Position numbers and translations under genes: made by a program. From assembly GCF_003419895.1 (NCBI RefSeq), contig NZ_QPMM01000011.1, positions 62,001 to 126,000 of the forward strand: 64,000 nt of DNA. Reading direction: 5' to 3'. This document shows positions 35,624 to 45,209 of the stretch, piece after piece. Position 1 is the stretch's first letter. The number at the start of each line of letters is the position of its first letter. The notes beneath the pieces are model-generated. The model was not told where the DNA came from. It made no database searches and was given only the letters and a program-made list of their open reading frames with translations. The DNA is from Chitinophaga silvatica. Lineage in GTDB: Bacteria; Bacteroidota; Bacteroidia; Chitinophagales; Chitinophagaceae.

Positions 35624-37102
35624 TTAATAATTAGGATTTTGGATAAGTATTCCTTGTGCTTTATCTATTTCATCTTGTGGAATAGGTAGCAGTTCATGTT
35701 TCCCTTCAACAAAATTATTTTTACCATCTGCCTGTAAAGCTTTTTTAGCAATACCCCAGCGCACAATATCATAAAACCGCTCATGTTCCATTGCCAGTTC
35801 TATCCTGCGCTCCTGGCGTATCAGATCAGTAAGTTTATTCTTGTCGCGCTCCGTAATGGCAGGAAGAATATCGCTTTTCCCTCTGGCTCTAGCCCTTACC
35901 ATTTCCAGTTTGGCAAGCGCTTCATCTGTTTGGCCCTGTTCGTTTGCGGCTTCAGCATGCATTAACAAAACATCTGAATAATGCAGCAATCTTATATTCA
36001 TCCATTGGCCAAATCTACTATTGGTTTGCAGACGGACTTTTGGATTTGTATAAACTTTCTGATTATATCTTGGATTGGGTAAATTTGTAGGTAGCGTTTC
36101 TCCGTAGGGAGTTGTTTCTCCGGCATAGAGAATAGTAGCATCTCGACGCGGATCTCCTGCTTCATATGCTGCTACCAGAGTTGCTGAGGGTACGTTAAAG
36201 CCCCAACCCAGATCGAAAGTTCCTGCACCTCTGACGCCTTGTACCTGTGCATATTGGCAACCATAACCCGTATACGAAATTGTATATAAAGCCTGTACTT
36301 CAAAAATTGATTCACTACAATTTTCTCCTTCTTCCGAATATAAGTAACTATAGGAAGATTGCAGATTATATTGTCCTGAATTAATAACTGCTGTTGTCAT
36401 ACCAATTGCTTGCGCATACTTTTTTTCGTAGAGGTACACTTTCGCAAGCAGCCCTTGTGCTGCACCTTTGGTAACCCTGCCTATGTATTTAGGATCCCAT
36501 TTCAATGGCAGGTTAGCAGCTGCGTAGGTCAGGTCCTCCTCAATCAGTGCATAAATAGCTTCCTTACTGGCTCTAGGAACATTAAACCTGGCTTCATCAG
36601 TGATCAGAGAATCTATTTTAGGAACACCTCCGAATGCACGTACCAGATTAAAATAAAAGTAGCCTCGCAGCATTTTGGCTTCTGCTATACTTAATCTTTT
36701 ATCTTCCTCCGAAACATTTCCGCTGGCAATACTTACCTGCTTTAATACCTGGTTACATTTATTAACCCCTGAATATAAAGCTGTATAGTAAGCCTTTACC
36801 AGGCCATTGCTTGGCGCCAGGGTAAATTCGTCCATTGCTTTCTGATCTGCACCGTCGGCTGGTGTGCTGCCTTTGTCGGCATCATCGGAACGAATACTTG
36901 AGATAGCGATAAATGGCATTACATGAACTCCGTAATCCCTTAAAGTAGCATACATTCCATAAATGTATTGCTCAAATTGTCCGCCCGGATATGTTTCGGT
37001 AGTAAAACGGCCCTGAGGTTGTCTTTCAAGGAAATCTTTTCCGCAACTCCCCAGTGTAATGGCAGCTACCAGCAGTGATAAACTTTTTATATAGCGTTGC
37101 AT
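35624..37102 (-). CDS. SusD/RagB-family glycan-binding lipoprotein
   Basis: A protein of 492 aa. Its lipobox is ITLGSC. It shows the SusD layout: opening DFLERQPQG, helical EAKMLRGYFYFNLVRAFGGV, and the C-terminal LLHYSDVLLMHAEAANEQGQ, ALAKLEMVRARAR and RRIELAMEHERFYDIVRWG blocks, closing KHELLPIPQDEID. It lies 16 bp after susC and 18 bp before the GH144-like gene. Its role is to bind the oligosaccharide at the cell surface and pass it to SusC. Confidence 0.95.
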   Translation of the reverse strand: MQRYIKSLSLLVAAITLGSCGKDFLERQPQGRFTTETYPGGQFEQYIYGMYATLRDYGVHVMPFIAISSIRSDDADKGSTPADGADQKAMDEFTLAPSNGLVKAYYTALYSGVNKCNQVLKQVSIASGNVSEEDKRLSIAEAKMLRGYFYFNLVRAFGGVPKIDSLITDEARFNVPRASKEAIYALIEEDLTYAAANLPLKWDPKYIGRVTKGAAQGLLAKVYLYEKKYAQAIGMTTAVINSGQYNLQSSYSYLYSEEGENCSESIFEVQALYTISYTGYGCQYAQVQGVRGAGTFDLGWGFNVPSATLVAAYEAGDPRRDATILYAGETTPYGETLPTNLPNPRYNQKVYTNPKVRLQTNSRFGQWMNIRLLHYSDVLLMHAEAANEQGQTDEALAKLEMVRARARGKSDILPAITERDKNKLTDLIRQERRIELAMEHERFYDIVRWGIAKKALQADGKNNFVEGKHELLPIPQDEIDKAQGILIQNPNY

Positions 37103-37118
37103 GAAATATTTTTTTTGA

Positions 37119-40091
37119 TTAGAAATTCAGATTGAAACCAGCCATGAAAGTAGCCGGAATAGGATAGGTGCCTTCATCAACACCCATTCTGATAGGAGAA
37201 TCTCCACCTACTTCCGGCGTGTAGCCACTAACTTTAGTGAAGGTTTTCAGGTTTTGGGCGTTAAGGAATAGTCTGCCGCTCTTAATTTTCAGGTCCTGCA
37301 TCCAGCTTGCATTGAAATTATAGGAGAGCTGAATAAAACGAATTCTGAAGTAATCGCCTGGTTCTATGAAATAGGTTGATGGTTCTAAGTTCCAACCTCT
37401 TGTATCATCCATAATAGGTTCTTTGTTGGAAGTTCCGGGGCCTGTCCACCGGTTCAGGCGATTGGTTTCATAATTGAATACTGCATACTTATTGCGTCCG
37501 CGGTTTACAAATACTTTATTGCCACCCGATCCCTGTGTTTCAACATCCAGGCCCCAACCTTTGTATCGCAGGTTGAATGAGAGTCCATATACCAGGTTTG
37601 GAGTGGGGGAACCGATATAGGTGCGGTCTTTGTCGGTAATTTTACCGTCTTCGTTTACATCTACAAATTTTATATCGCCCGGCTTAATACGAGGGTCGGA
37701 TTTTTGTGCAGATTTCTCAATCTCTTCAGTCGATTGGAATATTCCGTCCTGGATGTATCCATAGAAGCCTCCGATTGGGTATCCAACGATTGTGCGGGAA
37801 GGAGTGTTGGTGATATTGTAACCGATATTATCACCTATAGCTAATACTTTGTTTTTTAAAGTAGTTAGGTTTCCGCTAACTGAATATTTGAAATCCTTGC
37901 CTATACCATCGCCCCAACCGGCAGTGAATTCGAAGCCTCTGTTGAGGATAGTACCGGCATTGGTTTGAGATTGTGTAGTTCCGATGGCACCAGGGATATC
38001 GAGATTAACCAGGATGTCTTTGGTTGTTCTATGATAATAATCGGCTTCTAAAGTAAAGCGTTCATTGAATAGCGTTAGTTCAATACCGGCATCAGTACCT
38101 TCCATAACTTCCCAATGAATATTAGGATTAGGTATGAATTGAGGTACGGCTGCCGGATATAATTTGTCGCCAAATACCGCACTGTTACCAGTATTCAATA
38201 ATGGATAGTAGAGATAATTACCGATTTTGTCGTTTCCTAACCTGCCCCAGGAGGCTTTAAGTTTCAGGAAGTTGATTGCTGGGATAGAATGACGGAGAAA
38301 TGGTTCTTCACTGATCACCCAGGCAGCACCTGCAGCAGGGAAGTTGCCCCAACGTTTGTTGGGTCCGAATTTGGAAGTACCATCTCTGCGGAAAGAGGCA
38401 TTAAACAAATATTTGTTGTTAAAGGAATAATTGGCGCGGAATAAATAGGATTTAAATGCCTGCTCTTCACCACTACCGTTATTTACCTGGCTTTCCAAAT
38501 CCGGGCTGGTATTCAGGTACCAGAGGTCCGGATTATCAGGGATAGCTATTGACGGACTTTTCCTTGAACCTGAAATGAAGTCACCACCTTTGTATTGAGC
38601 AGTGAGGCCGGCGAGGAGATTCAGCCGATGTTTCCCAAAGGTATTCTCATACTTTAAAGTGTGATCTGCCTGAAAGGTTTGGTAGTTGTTTTTGCCCATA
38701 CTCACACTATTGATGAAGTTATACTGGGCAGAATCACCTACGATATATCTGGGCGTGTAGGAGCGGTTGGAGTTAAATCCGAGATCGGTATAGCCTACAG
38801 TTTTCCAGGTGAGGTGGCGCAGGAATTTAATCTCTGCAAAGGCACTACCTACAAAACGATAGCCGTAGTTGATAGCTTTATCTTTAAAGATCTCCATATT
38901 GGCAACAGGGTTTCCAACCTGTGCTCTCTGAAATGTTGGTGATGCGTTATATCTGCCATCAGCACTATAAGGCTCAAAAATGGGAGCGGCTATAAGGGCA
39001 TTAGGAACAAGGTTGATATCTCCGTTTTTCCTATCCCAGCGGCTACCCGACATATCTACGCCTACCCGAATATTTTTATTGATATCGTATTCGTCGTTGA
39101 TGTGAATCATATACTTTTTGAAAGCATCATATTTCAGAATTCCATCCTGGTTAAAATAGCCTGCACTCAGATATGCTTTATTTTTTTCGGTACCAGTGGC
39201 TACACTGAGGCTATAATTCTGAATCATGGCATCGCGGAAGATCTTATCCTGCCAATCGGTGTTGGCTTTGTAGGGAGAGAAGTCGAAAGGTTGACTATTC
39301 AGATTTTTAAGCTGCTCACTATATAACATTTTAAAGCCTTCAGCATCTGTAACCTTTACTTTATTTACAAGGTGCTGGATACCTGCATAGGTGTTGAAGT
39401 TGACCTTCATTTCACCGGTACGGGCTTTCATAGTTGAAATAATGATAACTCCGTTTGCACCTTGTACCCCAAACATGGCGAGGGAGGATGGATCTTTTAA
39501 AATCTCAACGGAAGCGATATCCCCGTTATTGAGGAAGTCGATATTATCGTGGAATACCCCATCTACGACATATAGTGGGTTGGTATTGGTGATAGAACCT
39601 ACCCCACGGATACGGATAGTGGGAGCGGCACCGGCACGACCAGTATTTGTGACGGTGATACCGGCTACTTTACCTTGTAAGGCGGCCAGGGGATTTGAAC
39701 CGGGTCGGTTTACGATTTCTTCTCCCTTAATGGAAGCAATGCTACCGGTAAGGTCTCTTTTCCGGGAAGTACCATAACCAATTACAACCACCTGGTCCAT
39801 GTCTTTAGTGGAAGTTTTTAGCGTTACCAGCATATGCTGGGTATTCACGCAGGTAATTTCCTTCGATTCATAGCCAAGTAGCTGGAATTGTAATACCGTT
39901 CCTTTTGTGCCCTTAATATGGAAGGAACCATCGCTGTCGCTTACAGTACCAATACCAGTATTGGATTTGTAGACAATTGTCACTCCCGGCAGGGGAGCAC
40001 CTGTAGCAGCGTCTTTAACGCTGCCGCTGATTTGCTGCGCATGTAACCATGCTGGTAGCAATAGCAGTAAAAGCAAGTAACAAGTTTTCAT
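37119..40091 (-). CDS. SusC/RagA-type TonB-dependent glycan transporter
   Basis: A protein of 990 aa from the ATG at 40091 (MKTCYLLLLLLLPAWLHAQ); an alternative start lies 9 bp upstream. Unlike the first SusC in the window, it lacks an STN domain and goes straight into a CarboxypepD_reg-like domain (about 22-95; GSVKDAATGAPLPGVTI). The SusC marker VVVIGYGTSRKRDLTGSIAS, the plug (NPLYVVDGVFHDN, VEILKDPSSLAMFGVQGANG) and the outer-membrane barrel follow, ending FMAGFNLNF. The missing STN domain fits control by the neighbouring one-piece sensor-regulator instead of an ECF/FecR pair. Confidence 0.95.
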   Translation of the reverse strand: MKTCYLLLLLLLPAWLHAQQISGSVKDAATGAPLPGVTIVYKSNTGIGTVSDSDGSFHIKGTKGTVLQFQLLGYESKEITCVNTQHMLVTLKTSTKDMDQVVVIGYGTSRKRDLTGSIASIKGEEIVNRPGSNPLAALQGKVAGITVTNTGRAGAAPTIRIRGVGSITNTNPLYVVDGVFHDNIDFLNNGDIASVEILKDPSSLAMFGVQGANGVIIISTMKARTGEMKVNFNTYAGIQHLVNKVKVTDAEGFKMLYSEQLKNLNSQPFDFSPYKANTDWQDKIFRDAMIQNYSLSVATGTEKNKAYLSAGYFNQDGILKYDAFKKYMIHINDEYDINKNIRVGVDMSGSRWDRKNGDINLVPNALIAAPIFEPYSADGRYNASPTFQRAQVGNPVANMEIFKDKAINYGYRFVGSAFAEIKFLRHLTWKTVGYTDLGFNSNRSYTPRYIVGDSAQYNFINSVSMGKNNYQTFQADHTLKYENTFGKHRLNLLAGLTAQYKGGDFISGSRKSPSIAIPDNPDLWYLNTSPDLESQVNNGSGEEQAFKSYLFRANYSFNNKYLFNASFRRDGTSKFGPNKRWGNFPAAGAAWVISEEPFLRHSIPAINFLKLKASWGRLGNDKIGNYLYYPLLNTGNSAVFGDKLYPAAVPQFIPNPNIHWEVMEGTDAGIELTLFNERFTLEADYYHRTTKDILVNLDIPGAIGTTQSQTNAGTILNRGFEFTAGWGDGIGKDFKYSVSGNLTTLKNKVLAIGDNIGYNITNTPSRTIVGYPIGGFYGYIQDGIFQSTEEIEKSAQKSDPRIKPGDIKFVDVNEDGKITDKDRTYIGSPTPNLVYGLSFNLRYKGWGLDVETQGSGGNKVFVNRGRNKYAVFNYETNRLNRWTGPGTSNKEPIMDDTRGWNLEPSTYFIEPGDYFRIRFIQLSYNFNASWMQDLKIKSGRLFLNAQNLKTFTKVSGYTPEVGGDSPIRMGVDEGTYPIPATFMAGFNLNF

Positions 40092-40298
40092 AACGTTCAT
40101 TTGTGGATAAAATGGAAGTTTGGCTGACGAGTTTTAGTGAAAAACTTTTCGGTGATAAATGTAGTTATGGAAATAACGGGCAGGCATATTGGATGCTCCA
40201 ACATGAATACTACAAGCAGGTATAATTAAGCAGGTTTTCCTACAACAATACTACTTCATTATTATTTTTAAATATGTGATACTATTTGATAATCAATA

Positions 40299-43145
40299 TT
40301 ATATATTCAACATGAACTCAGTAAGGTTTTGGTCGCCCGGCAGGTTCATTTTCTTACGCAAACGATAGCGTTTTACCTCCACCCCCCGGATTGTGATATT
40401 AAATCGTTGGGCAATTTCTTTGGAAGAGAGGTTCATTTTCAGATAAGCAGCCAGTTTTAAATCCTGTGGTGTGAGATCAGGATATCGGGCATGAAGTTCC
40501 TGGAAAAACCGTTCATGGGCGCTATTAAATCCATCATCAAAAACTTTCTGCTCATCTTCAGTAGATATGTTTTGATCAATCATCTTCATTAATCTATTAT
40601 ACCTTGTTAATGAAAATTCGCCTGAACTTTGAGCTTTTAGTTGCAGCAGTTCCTTTTTCATTTTTTGCAATAGTTCCTTCTTCTGCAATAATGTAATGCC
40701 TGAATTGGCGAGTGCCTCACTTTTACTTACTACATCGGCGGTCAGTTGTTGTTGCCTGATCAGCAGTAATTTTCGTTCATTTTCCTGTTGCTCTTTCAGT
40801 AATCTGGCTTCCAACTGTTGTTGCATTTGGTTCCTGGCAATCCTTAATTTTCGTTTGTATATCTGATATATGAGGGTACTGCCTGCTATTCCTAACCAGA
40901 GATAAAGGCAAATGGCCCACCAACGTTTATACCAGGGGGCAAGGATCGAAAAATGAAAAACAGCTTCTTCATCTCCCTGGTCCGACTTTACATGAAATAC
41001 ATATTCTCCCGGTGGGATATTGGAAAATTCGCGATGTGATTGCGGTACATAATTACTCCACTGATCATACCCTTCCAACCCATCAATTTTGGTAGCAAAG
41101 CTGGGTTGCTGATCATAAACAGGAGCAGAAAATCTGAATAGCAGGCTATTATCACGGGAAGAAAGGCCATTGGCTGTAGCTTCAGATAGCAGACTGTGTT
41201 TGTCGTTACTTCTTAACTGAATGGCTTCTATAACAGGTGAAATTTCTACCTGACGAATACTTTCATTATTGGCAATATTATATAACGAAAATCCATCTTC
41301 CGTACAGAAGAAGGTCCAGTCTCCGAACTGATAGAGATTTTCAGAATCATTTACCATGAAAATATTCTGGTGCCTGAGCTGCTTTATTTGTATTGATCCG
41401 TTTTCTTCCCAGGTTACAAGTGCCAGTTTATTATCGTTATTCATCACCCACCATTTCTGATCAGTGATCGACATAATCTTCCTTATACTGCCAATTGGAG
41501 AAAGTTTGTTATTCAGGAATGTATCCGGTTTGAAATTTCCCGGAGAGGCTTCATAATAAATTCCACGATCCGGAGATACTACGCGTATGGATCCATGATA
41601 GTTAATAAGATTTATCTTACCCGGAACTGGTAAACCATTCATGGCTTCCATTGGAATGAGTTGATTGATTTTGTCTAACTCCGGCGTTAAAATAATTTTG
41701 TAGAGACCTTTATAAGCATGTCTCACCCAGATTGTTCCATCAATGTCTTCCATTATTCCTTTTGCAGCAATTCCTTCAGTTCCGTCAATATGCTGATGAT
41801 GAACAATTTTACCGGCTTCATTTTTCCTGTAAATGTCTAACCCCAGATAATTTCCTTGTACATAATAGCCTGGATAATGCTGAAGGGGTTTAAACATCCA
41901 GCCGCCGGGGGCGGATGAAATTTTTTCTACTTTACCATTATCAATTCTATATGTAAAAGTATTGTGACCACATATTAATTGTTGATCATAAACTTCCAGA
42001 TTCCATATCTGCCCTTTTAGTTCGGGAACCAATGTAAACTCATGTTCTCCGGGTGATATGTAGAATAACCCATGATTGGTTGCGAGGTATAATTTATTTT
42101 GATAAAGAGCTGCGCTGTAAACACTTCCTAATTTACCATCAAGATCTTTATAATGAAGAAAGGGCGATTGCAGGATTACCTGATCAATACCATGATCTAA
42201 TCCTACCCATAAATTTCCTGCTTTATCAGGAAATAAGGCAAGTATGGTATTGTTTTGCAAACCAGTGCGCTGATTGATTTGCTTTTTGATCAGACCATTT
42301 CCATCAGTTATGATAATGCCGTTCAATATAGTACCAAAAACAAAGGTGTTTTCATTTATTCTGATACATCTGTTAGCTTCATTCTTACTCAGGAAATCAC
42401 TTGCCGGGGAAATAAAAGGTGTGAAATTATGGCCATCAAAAATGAACAGACCGTTCTTAGTAGTACAAATTAGCATCTTGCCTGGAGCGTAAGGAAGTAT
42501 GCCTGCAATACTTACATCTTTCATTACTTCACTACCAGGAATGAGTACCAATGAATTATTCTTAAATTCAAATATGCCAATTCCCTTACAACCCACCAGG
42601 TAGCGGTCATACACAGCATGTATAAAGCTTATCGGAGATGGTGTAACGGTTACGCTTATGTGATCTTTCTCCCAATGATAAATACGACTAAATGAATGGA
42701 AAACTACTGAGTTATCATTAAAAGGAACGATATTCCAAATTTCCTCCCTTTTAAATACACTATCAATAATGCCACTACTAAGCGACCGGTATTTCATTTG
42801 GTTATCAGGCATTTTTTCCCAGTAACCAAATTCAGCAAAGCCTCCGGTATAAATTCTATTGCGATGATCAGCAGCTACTGTTCTCACAATTTGTCTGTAT
42901 GGCAGATAGTGCAATTGCCATTCACTACCATTAAAATGCAGCAATCCCCTGGAATTGGCTACATAAATCTGTCCGTGTGTATCCTGAGCTATTGCCCAGT
43001 TTTGATTATAACCATTATATGTTTGTTTGGTGTAGTGTAATATTTCAGGCATTCCCAGATCTTCGGGGAATATTTGTGCCTGAACAGGGGAGTGTAAAAG
43101 TTGGACAATTAAGAGCAGAACAGTATAGCACTTATTCATTTTCAC
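40299..43145 (-). CDS. One-piece sensor-regulator: beta-propeller/YXYXY sensor with LuxR-type HTH
   Basis: A protein of 948 aa. A signal-like N-terminus (YTVLLLIVQLLHSPVQAQ) leads into a long periplasmic sensor of two-component-regulator propeller repeats (about 30-620; NWAIAQDTHGQIYVANSRG, LALFPDKAGNLWVGLDHGI, AKGIMEDIDGTIWVRHAYKG). The YXYXY (triple tyrosine) domain follows (about 650-735; NIPPGEYVFHVKSDQG), then one transmembrane helix (WWAICLYLWLGIAGSTLIY, about 741-760), a Glu/Gln-rich coiled coil and a C-terminal LuxR-type helix-turn-helix (LSSKEIAQRFNITIRGVEV). There is no kinase or receiver, so ligand sensing would pass directly through the membrane to DNA binding. It sits just upstream of the SusC/D operon on the same strand and is its likely activator. 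Confidence 0.88.
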   Translation of the reverse strand: MKMNKCYTVLLLIVQLLHSPVQAQIFPEDLGMPEILHYTKQTYNGYNQNWAIAQDTHGQIYVANSRGLLHFNGSEWQLHYLPYRQIVRTVAADHRNRIYTGGFAEFGYWEKMPDNQMKYRSLSSGIIDSVFKREEIWNIVPFNDNSVVFHSFSRIYHWEKDHISVTVTPSPISFIHAVYDRYLVGCKGIGIFEFKNNSLVLIPGSEVMKDVSIAGILPYAPGKMLICTTKNGLFIFDGHNFTPFISPASDFLSKNEANRCIRINENTFVFGTILNGIIITDGNGLIKKQINQRTGLQNNTILALFPDKAGNLWVGLDHGIDQVILQSPFLHYKDLDGKLGSVYSAALYQNKLYLATNHGLFYISPGEHEFTLVPELKGQIWNLEVYDQQLICGHNTFTYRIDNGKVEKISSAPGGWMFKPLQHYPGYYVQGNYLGLDIYRKNEAGKIVHHQHIDGTEGIAAKGIMEDIDGTIWVRHAYKGLYKIILTPELDKINQLIPMEAMNGLPVPGKINLINYHGSIRVVSPDRGIYYEASPGNFKPDTFLNNKLSPIGSIRKIMSITDQKWWVMNNDNKLALVTWEENGSIQIKQLRHQNIFMVNDSENLYQFGDWTFFCTEDGFSLYNIANNESIRQVEISPVIEAIQLRSNDKHSLLSEATANGLSSRDNSLLFRFSAPVYDQQPSFATKIDGLEGYDQWSNYVPQSHREFSNIPPGEYVFHVKSDQGDEEAVFHFSILAPWYKRWWAICLYLWLGIAGSTLIYQIYKRKLRIARNQMQQQLEARLLKEQQENERKLLLIRQQQLTADVVSKSEALANSGITLLQKKELLQKMKKELLQLKAQSSGEFSLTRYNRLMKMIDQNISTEDEQKVFDDGFNSAHERFFQELHARYPDLTPQDLKLAAYLKMNLSSKEIAQRFNITIRGVEVKRYRLRKKMNLPGDQNLTEFMLNI

Positions 43146-43411
43146 TTACTATTTTGGTTGATAGGTTTAATCAGCGAATGTAGGTTTTTCCTGAATATAG
43201 TGTATTTTCATTGGGATATAAGCGGCTTAGTATTTACCGGTAGCCATGTTCTGAAAAGCGTTAGATGTTCTTTTTATGAAAACTAAAAAAAGAATTAAGC
43301 TCCGCTGTAATACCTCAATTTTATTAATTATCTCAGTCTTTAGAACTATTCATTTCTAATATTTGTTTTTAGGACAAATTGCCTTGTGAAAAACCTTTAA
43401 ACTATGTTAAA

Positions 43412-44284
43412 ATGAACATGCAATTATCAATTTCAGCAAAGCGTCCTGTTGCTCGATTATTAGGGAGTAAGACTGTTCTGCAGCGATTACTGATTCTTTT
43501 TTCAGTATGCCTTTTTACAGTTAATACAACTAAGGCACAGGATGTTGGTTATTATACCGATGACCAAAGTGGTGTAACGGTACAGGCTACAATTGCTCCG
43601 CCTCCGATTCCGGAATATGTGCAGCCAGCTTGCCCTGGTGATGGATATATCTGGGTTCCCGGATATTGGGCCTGGGGGTCTAGTGGTTATTACTGGGTTC
43701 CCGGAGTATGGGTATTACCACCAGCAATTGGCCTGTTATGGACACCGGGATACTGGGCCTTTTATGGTGGACACTATGGATGGCATCCGGGTTACTGGGG
43801 TCATTCTGTAGGTTATTATGGAGGTATTAACTATGGGTTTGGTTACTTCGGAACCGGATTCTATGGAGGCCGATGGGAGAATGGACATTTTATGTATAAT
43901 TCTGCTGTTTGGCGTGTAGGTAATAACGTCCGTAACACTTACGTGAATAATGTAAATATCCATAACACAAATCGGAGTAGCTTCAATGGACCTAGTGGAG
44001 TTAAATATAATCCATCAAACGAGGAGCGCCAATCGGTACGTGAAAATCATACCCCATTGGGTAATCAGTTAATCCAGCACGAACAAAACTTTGGTAACGA
44101 AAGAGGCCAATATCATGCTCCGGATACCAGGCCGGCAGTTCATAGTATGAGCGTGCCTGGTGGTCAGCGATTCGACCAGGGTGGACGTCCAATGGGCGGT
44201 GGTCGCGGTGGCGGCGGTGGAATGCGTGGCGGCGGCGGCGGTATGCGCGGTGGCGGCGGACACGGTGGCGGTAGAAGAGGATAA
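43412..44284 (+). CDS. YXWGXW-repeat exported protein with Gly-rich tail
   Basis: A protein of 290 aa from the ATG at 43412; the frame is open to a TTG at 43379. The signal ends FTVNTTKAQ. The middle holds repeated aromatic units (YIWVPGYWAWG, YYWVPGVWVLPP, LLWTPGYWAFY, YGWHPGYWGH), the YXWGXW repeat found in small envelope proteins of unknown function. The tail from about residue 255 is a run of Gly, Arg and Met (GGGRGGGGGMRGG type). The protein is probably periplasmic or surface-attached. Confidence 0.85.
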   Translation: MNMQLSISAKRPVARLLGSKTVLQRLLILFSVCLFTVNTTKAQDVGYYTDDQSGVTVQATIAPPPIPEYVQPACPGDGYIWVPGYWAWGSSGYYWVPGVWVLPPAIGLLWTPGYWAFYGGHYGWHPGYWGHSVGYYGGINYGFGYFGTGFYGGRWENGHFMYNSAVWRVGNNVRNTYVNNVNIHNTNRSSFNGPSGVKYNPSNEERQSVRENHTPLGNQLIQHEQNFGNERGQYHAPDTRPAVHSMSVPGGQRFDQGGRPMGGGRGGGGGMRGGGGGMRGGGGHGGGRRG

Positions 44285-44299
44285 TTATCTTATTTTAAT

Positions 44300-44340
44300 A
44301 ATAATAAAAAAAGGCTCTGGACAGGGCCTTTTTTTATTGT
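44300..44340 (+). terminator. Terminator after the YXWGXW gene
   Basis: AAAAAAAGGC pairs with GCCTTTTTTT across a short CTG/CAG-bearing apex, with a T-rich run at the 3' side, about 20 bp after the stop codon. Confidence 0.8.
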
Positions 44341-44392
44341 TGGATATTATATACTTTCAGAAGAGAGTAATGATCTTCTTAATTCAGAATAA

Positions 44393-45031
44393 ATGAAAAA
44401 GACTTTAAAAGAACATAGAGCCATACAACAGTTATCTCAACAGGAGCTTGCAGACCGTTCAGGTATTTCACTGAGAACTATTCAAAGATTGGAAAAGAAC
44501 GCATCTACAGGTAGTGCTTACGTTATCAGAACTTTATGTTCAACCTTAAAAATAGAAATAGAGGACCTGTTTATTGAGTCTGAAAAAAATACCAAAGAAG
44601 AGGAAGATATGATACCTGGCAGACCGGCCAGTTTTATTGATGATACCAGTGCAAAGAATAAGTATAGTATATATTTGAAATATATTAATTTCAGTACCCT
44701 GACTTCCCTTATCTTTCCTTTTTTGGGGTTAATAATATCTCCTGTATTCTATCTACTATACAAAAAGAAACTAACAGAAAATACTGATAGGCAAGCGGCA
44801 TTGAAAATACTCAGTTTTCAAATCTTATGGGCGGCATTTACCTTGGCGTTATTAATCTTTACCCCATTGATTGATTACTTGTTTCTGCATGTTTCAGAAA
44901 TAGAGGAAATTCCACTTTTCATGTGGGTTTATCTGATTTTACTCTTTTTTCACCTATTATCAACGTTACTTACAGCAATCCGGTTAAACAGGGGGAATAG
45001 ACTTTTGCCCTTAGTTCCCAATATTTTATAG
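44393..45031 (+). CDS. XRE-type HTH protein with DUF4870-like membrane domain
   Basis: A protein of 212 aa. Residues about 8-60 form an XRE helix-turn-helix (QQLSQQELADRSGISLRTIQRLEK). After an acidic linker come three transmembrane helices (FSTLTSLIFPFLGLIISPVFYLLY, LSFQILWAAFTLALLIFTPLI, WVYLILLFFHLLSTLLTAIRL in pieces), the DUF4870-like tail. It is a membrane-held DNA-binding protein of unknown target. It stands alone. Confidence 0.85.
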   Translation: MKKTLKEHRAIQQLSQQELADRSGISLRTIQRLEKNASTGSAYVIRTLCSTLKIEIEDLFIESEKNTKEEEDMIPGRPASFIDDTSAKNKYSIYLKYINFSTLTSLIFPFLGLIISPVFYLLYKKKLTENTDRQAALKILSFQILWAAFTLALLIFTPLIDYLFLHVSEIEEIPLFMWVYLILLFFHLLSTLLTAIRLNRGNRLLPLVPNIL

Positions 45032-45183
45032 CTTACAATGTTCTAAGTAAGAATCTATAACAACCGGTTTATTTAAAAATCGATGTGTAAGTAATGCCTT
45101 ATTTTCCCGTAAAATTCAGTAATGGCATAAGTATGTCATAAGATTGGCGGCCTTCTGTGATAGGCATTTTCTGCTAGTCGCAG

Positions 45184-45191
45184 TAGCTTTG
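45184..45191 (+). promoter_or_regulatory. Candidate -7 box for the serine hydrolase gene
   Basis: TAGCTTTG matches TAnnTTTG exactly, 18 bp before the chosen ATG; no -33 TTG at the right distance. Confidence 0.35.
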
Positions 45192-45209
45192 GCTAAATGA
45201 AATTTGCAT

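Noticed and set aside
39391..39777. 128-codon plus-strand frame inside the second SusC gene
   Set aside because: Shadow of the SusC plug region; no start context or family resemblance.
44160..44396. Val/Ala-rich plus-strand frame over the Gly-rich tail of the YXWGXW gene
   Set aside because: It is a frame-shifted reading of GGN codons, and the annotated frame has the signal peptide and the repeats.
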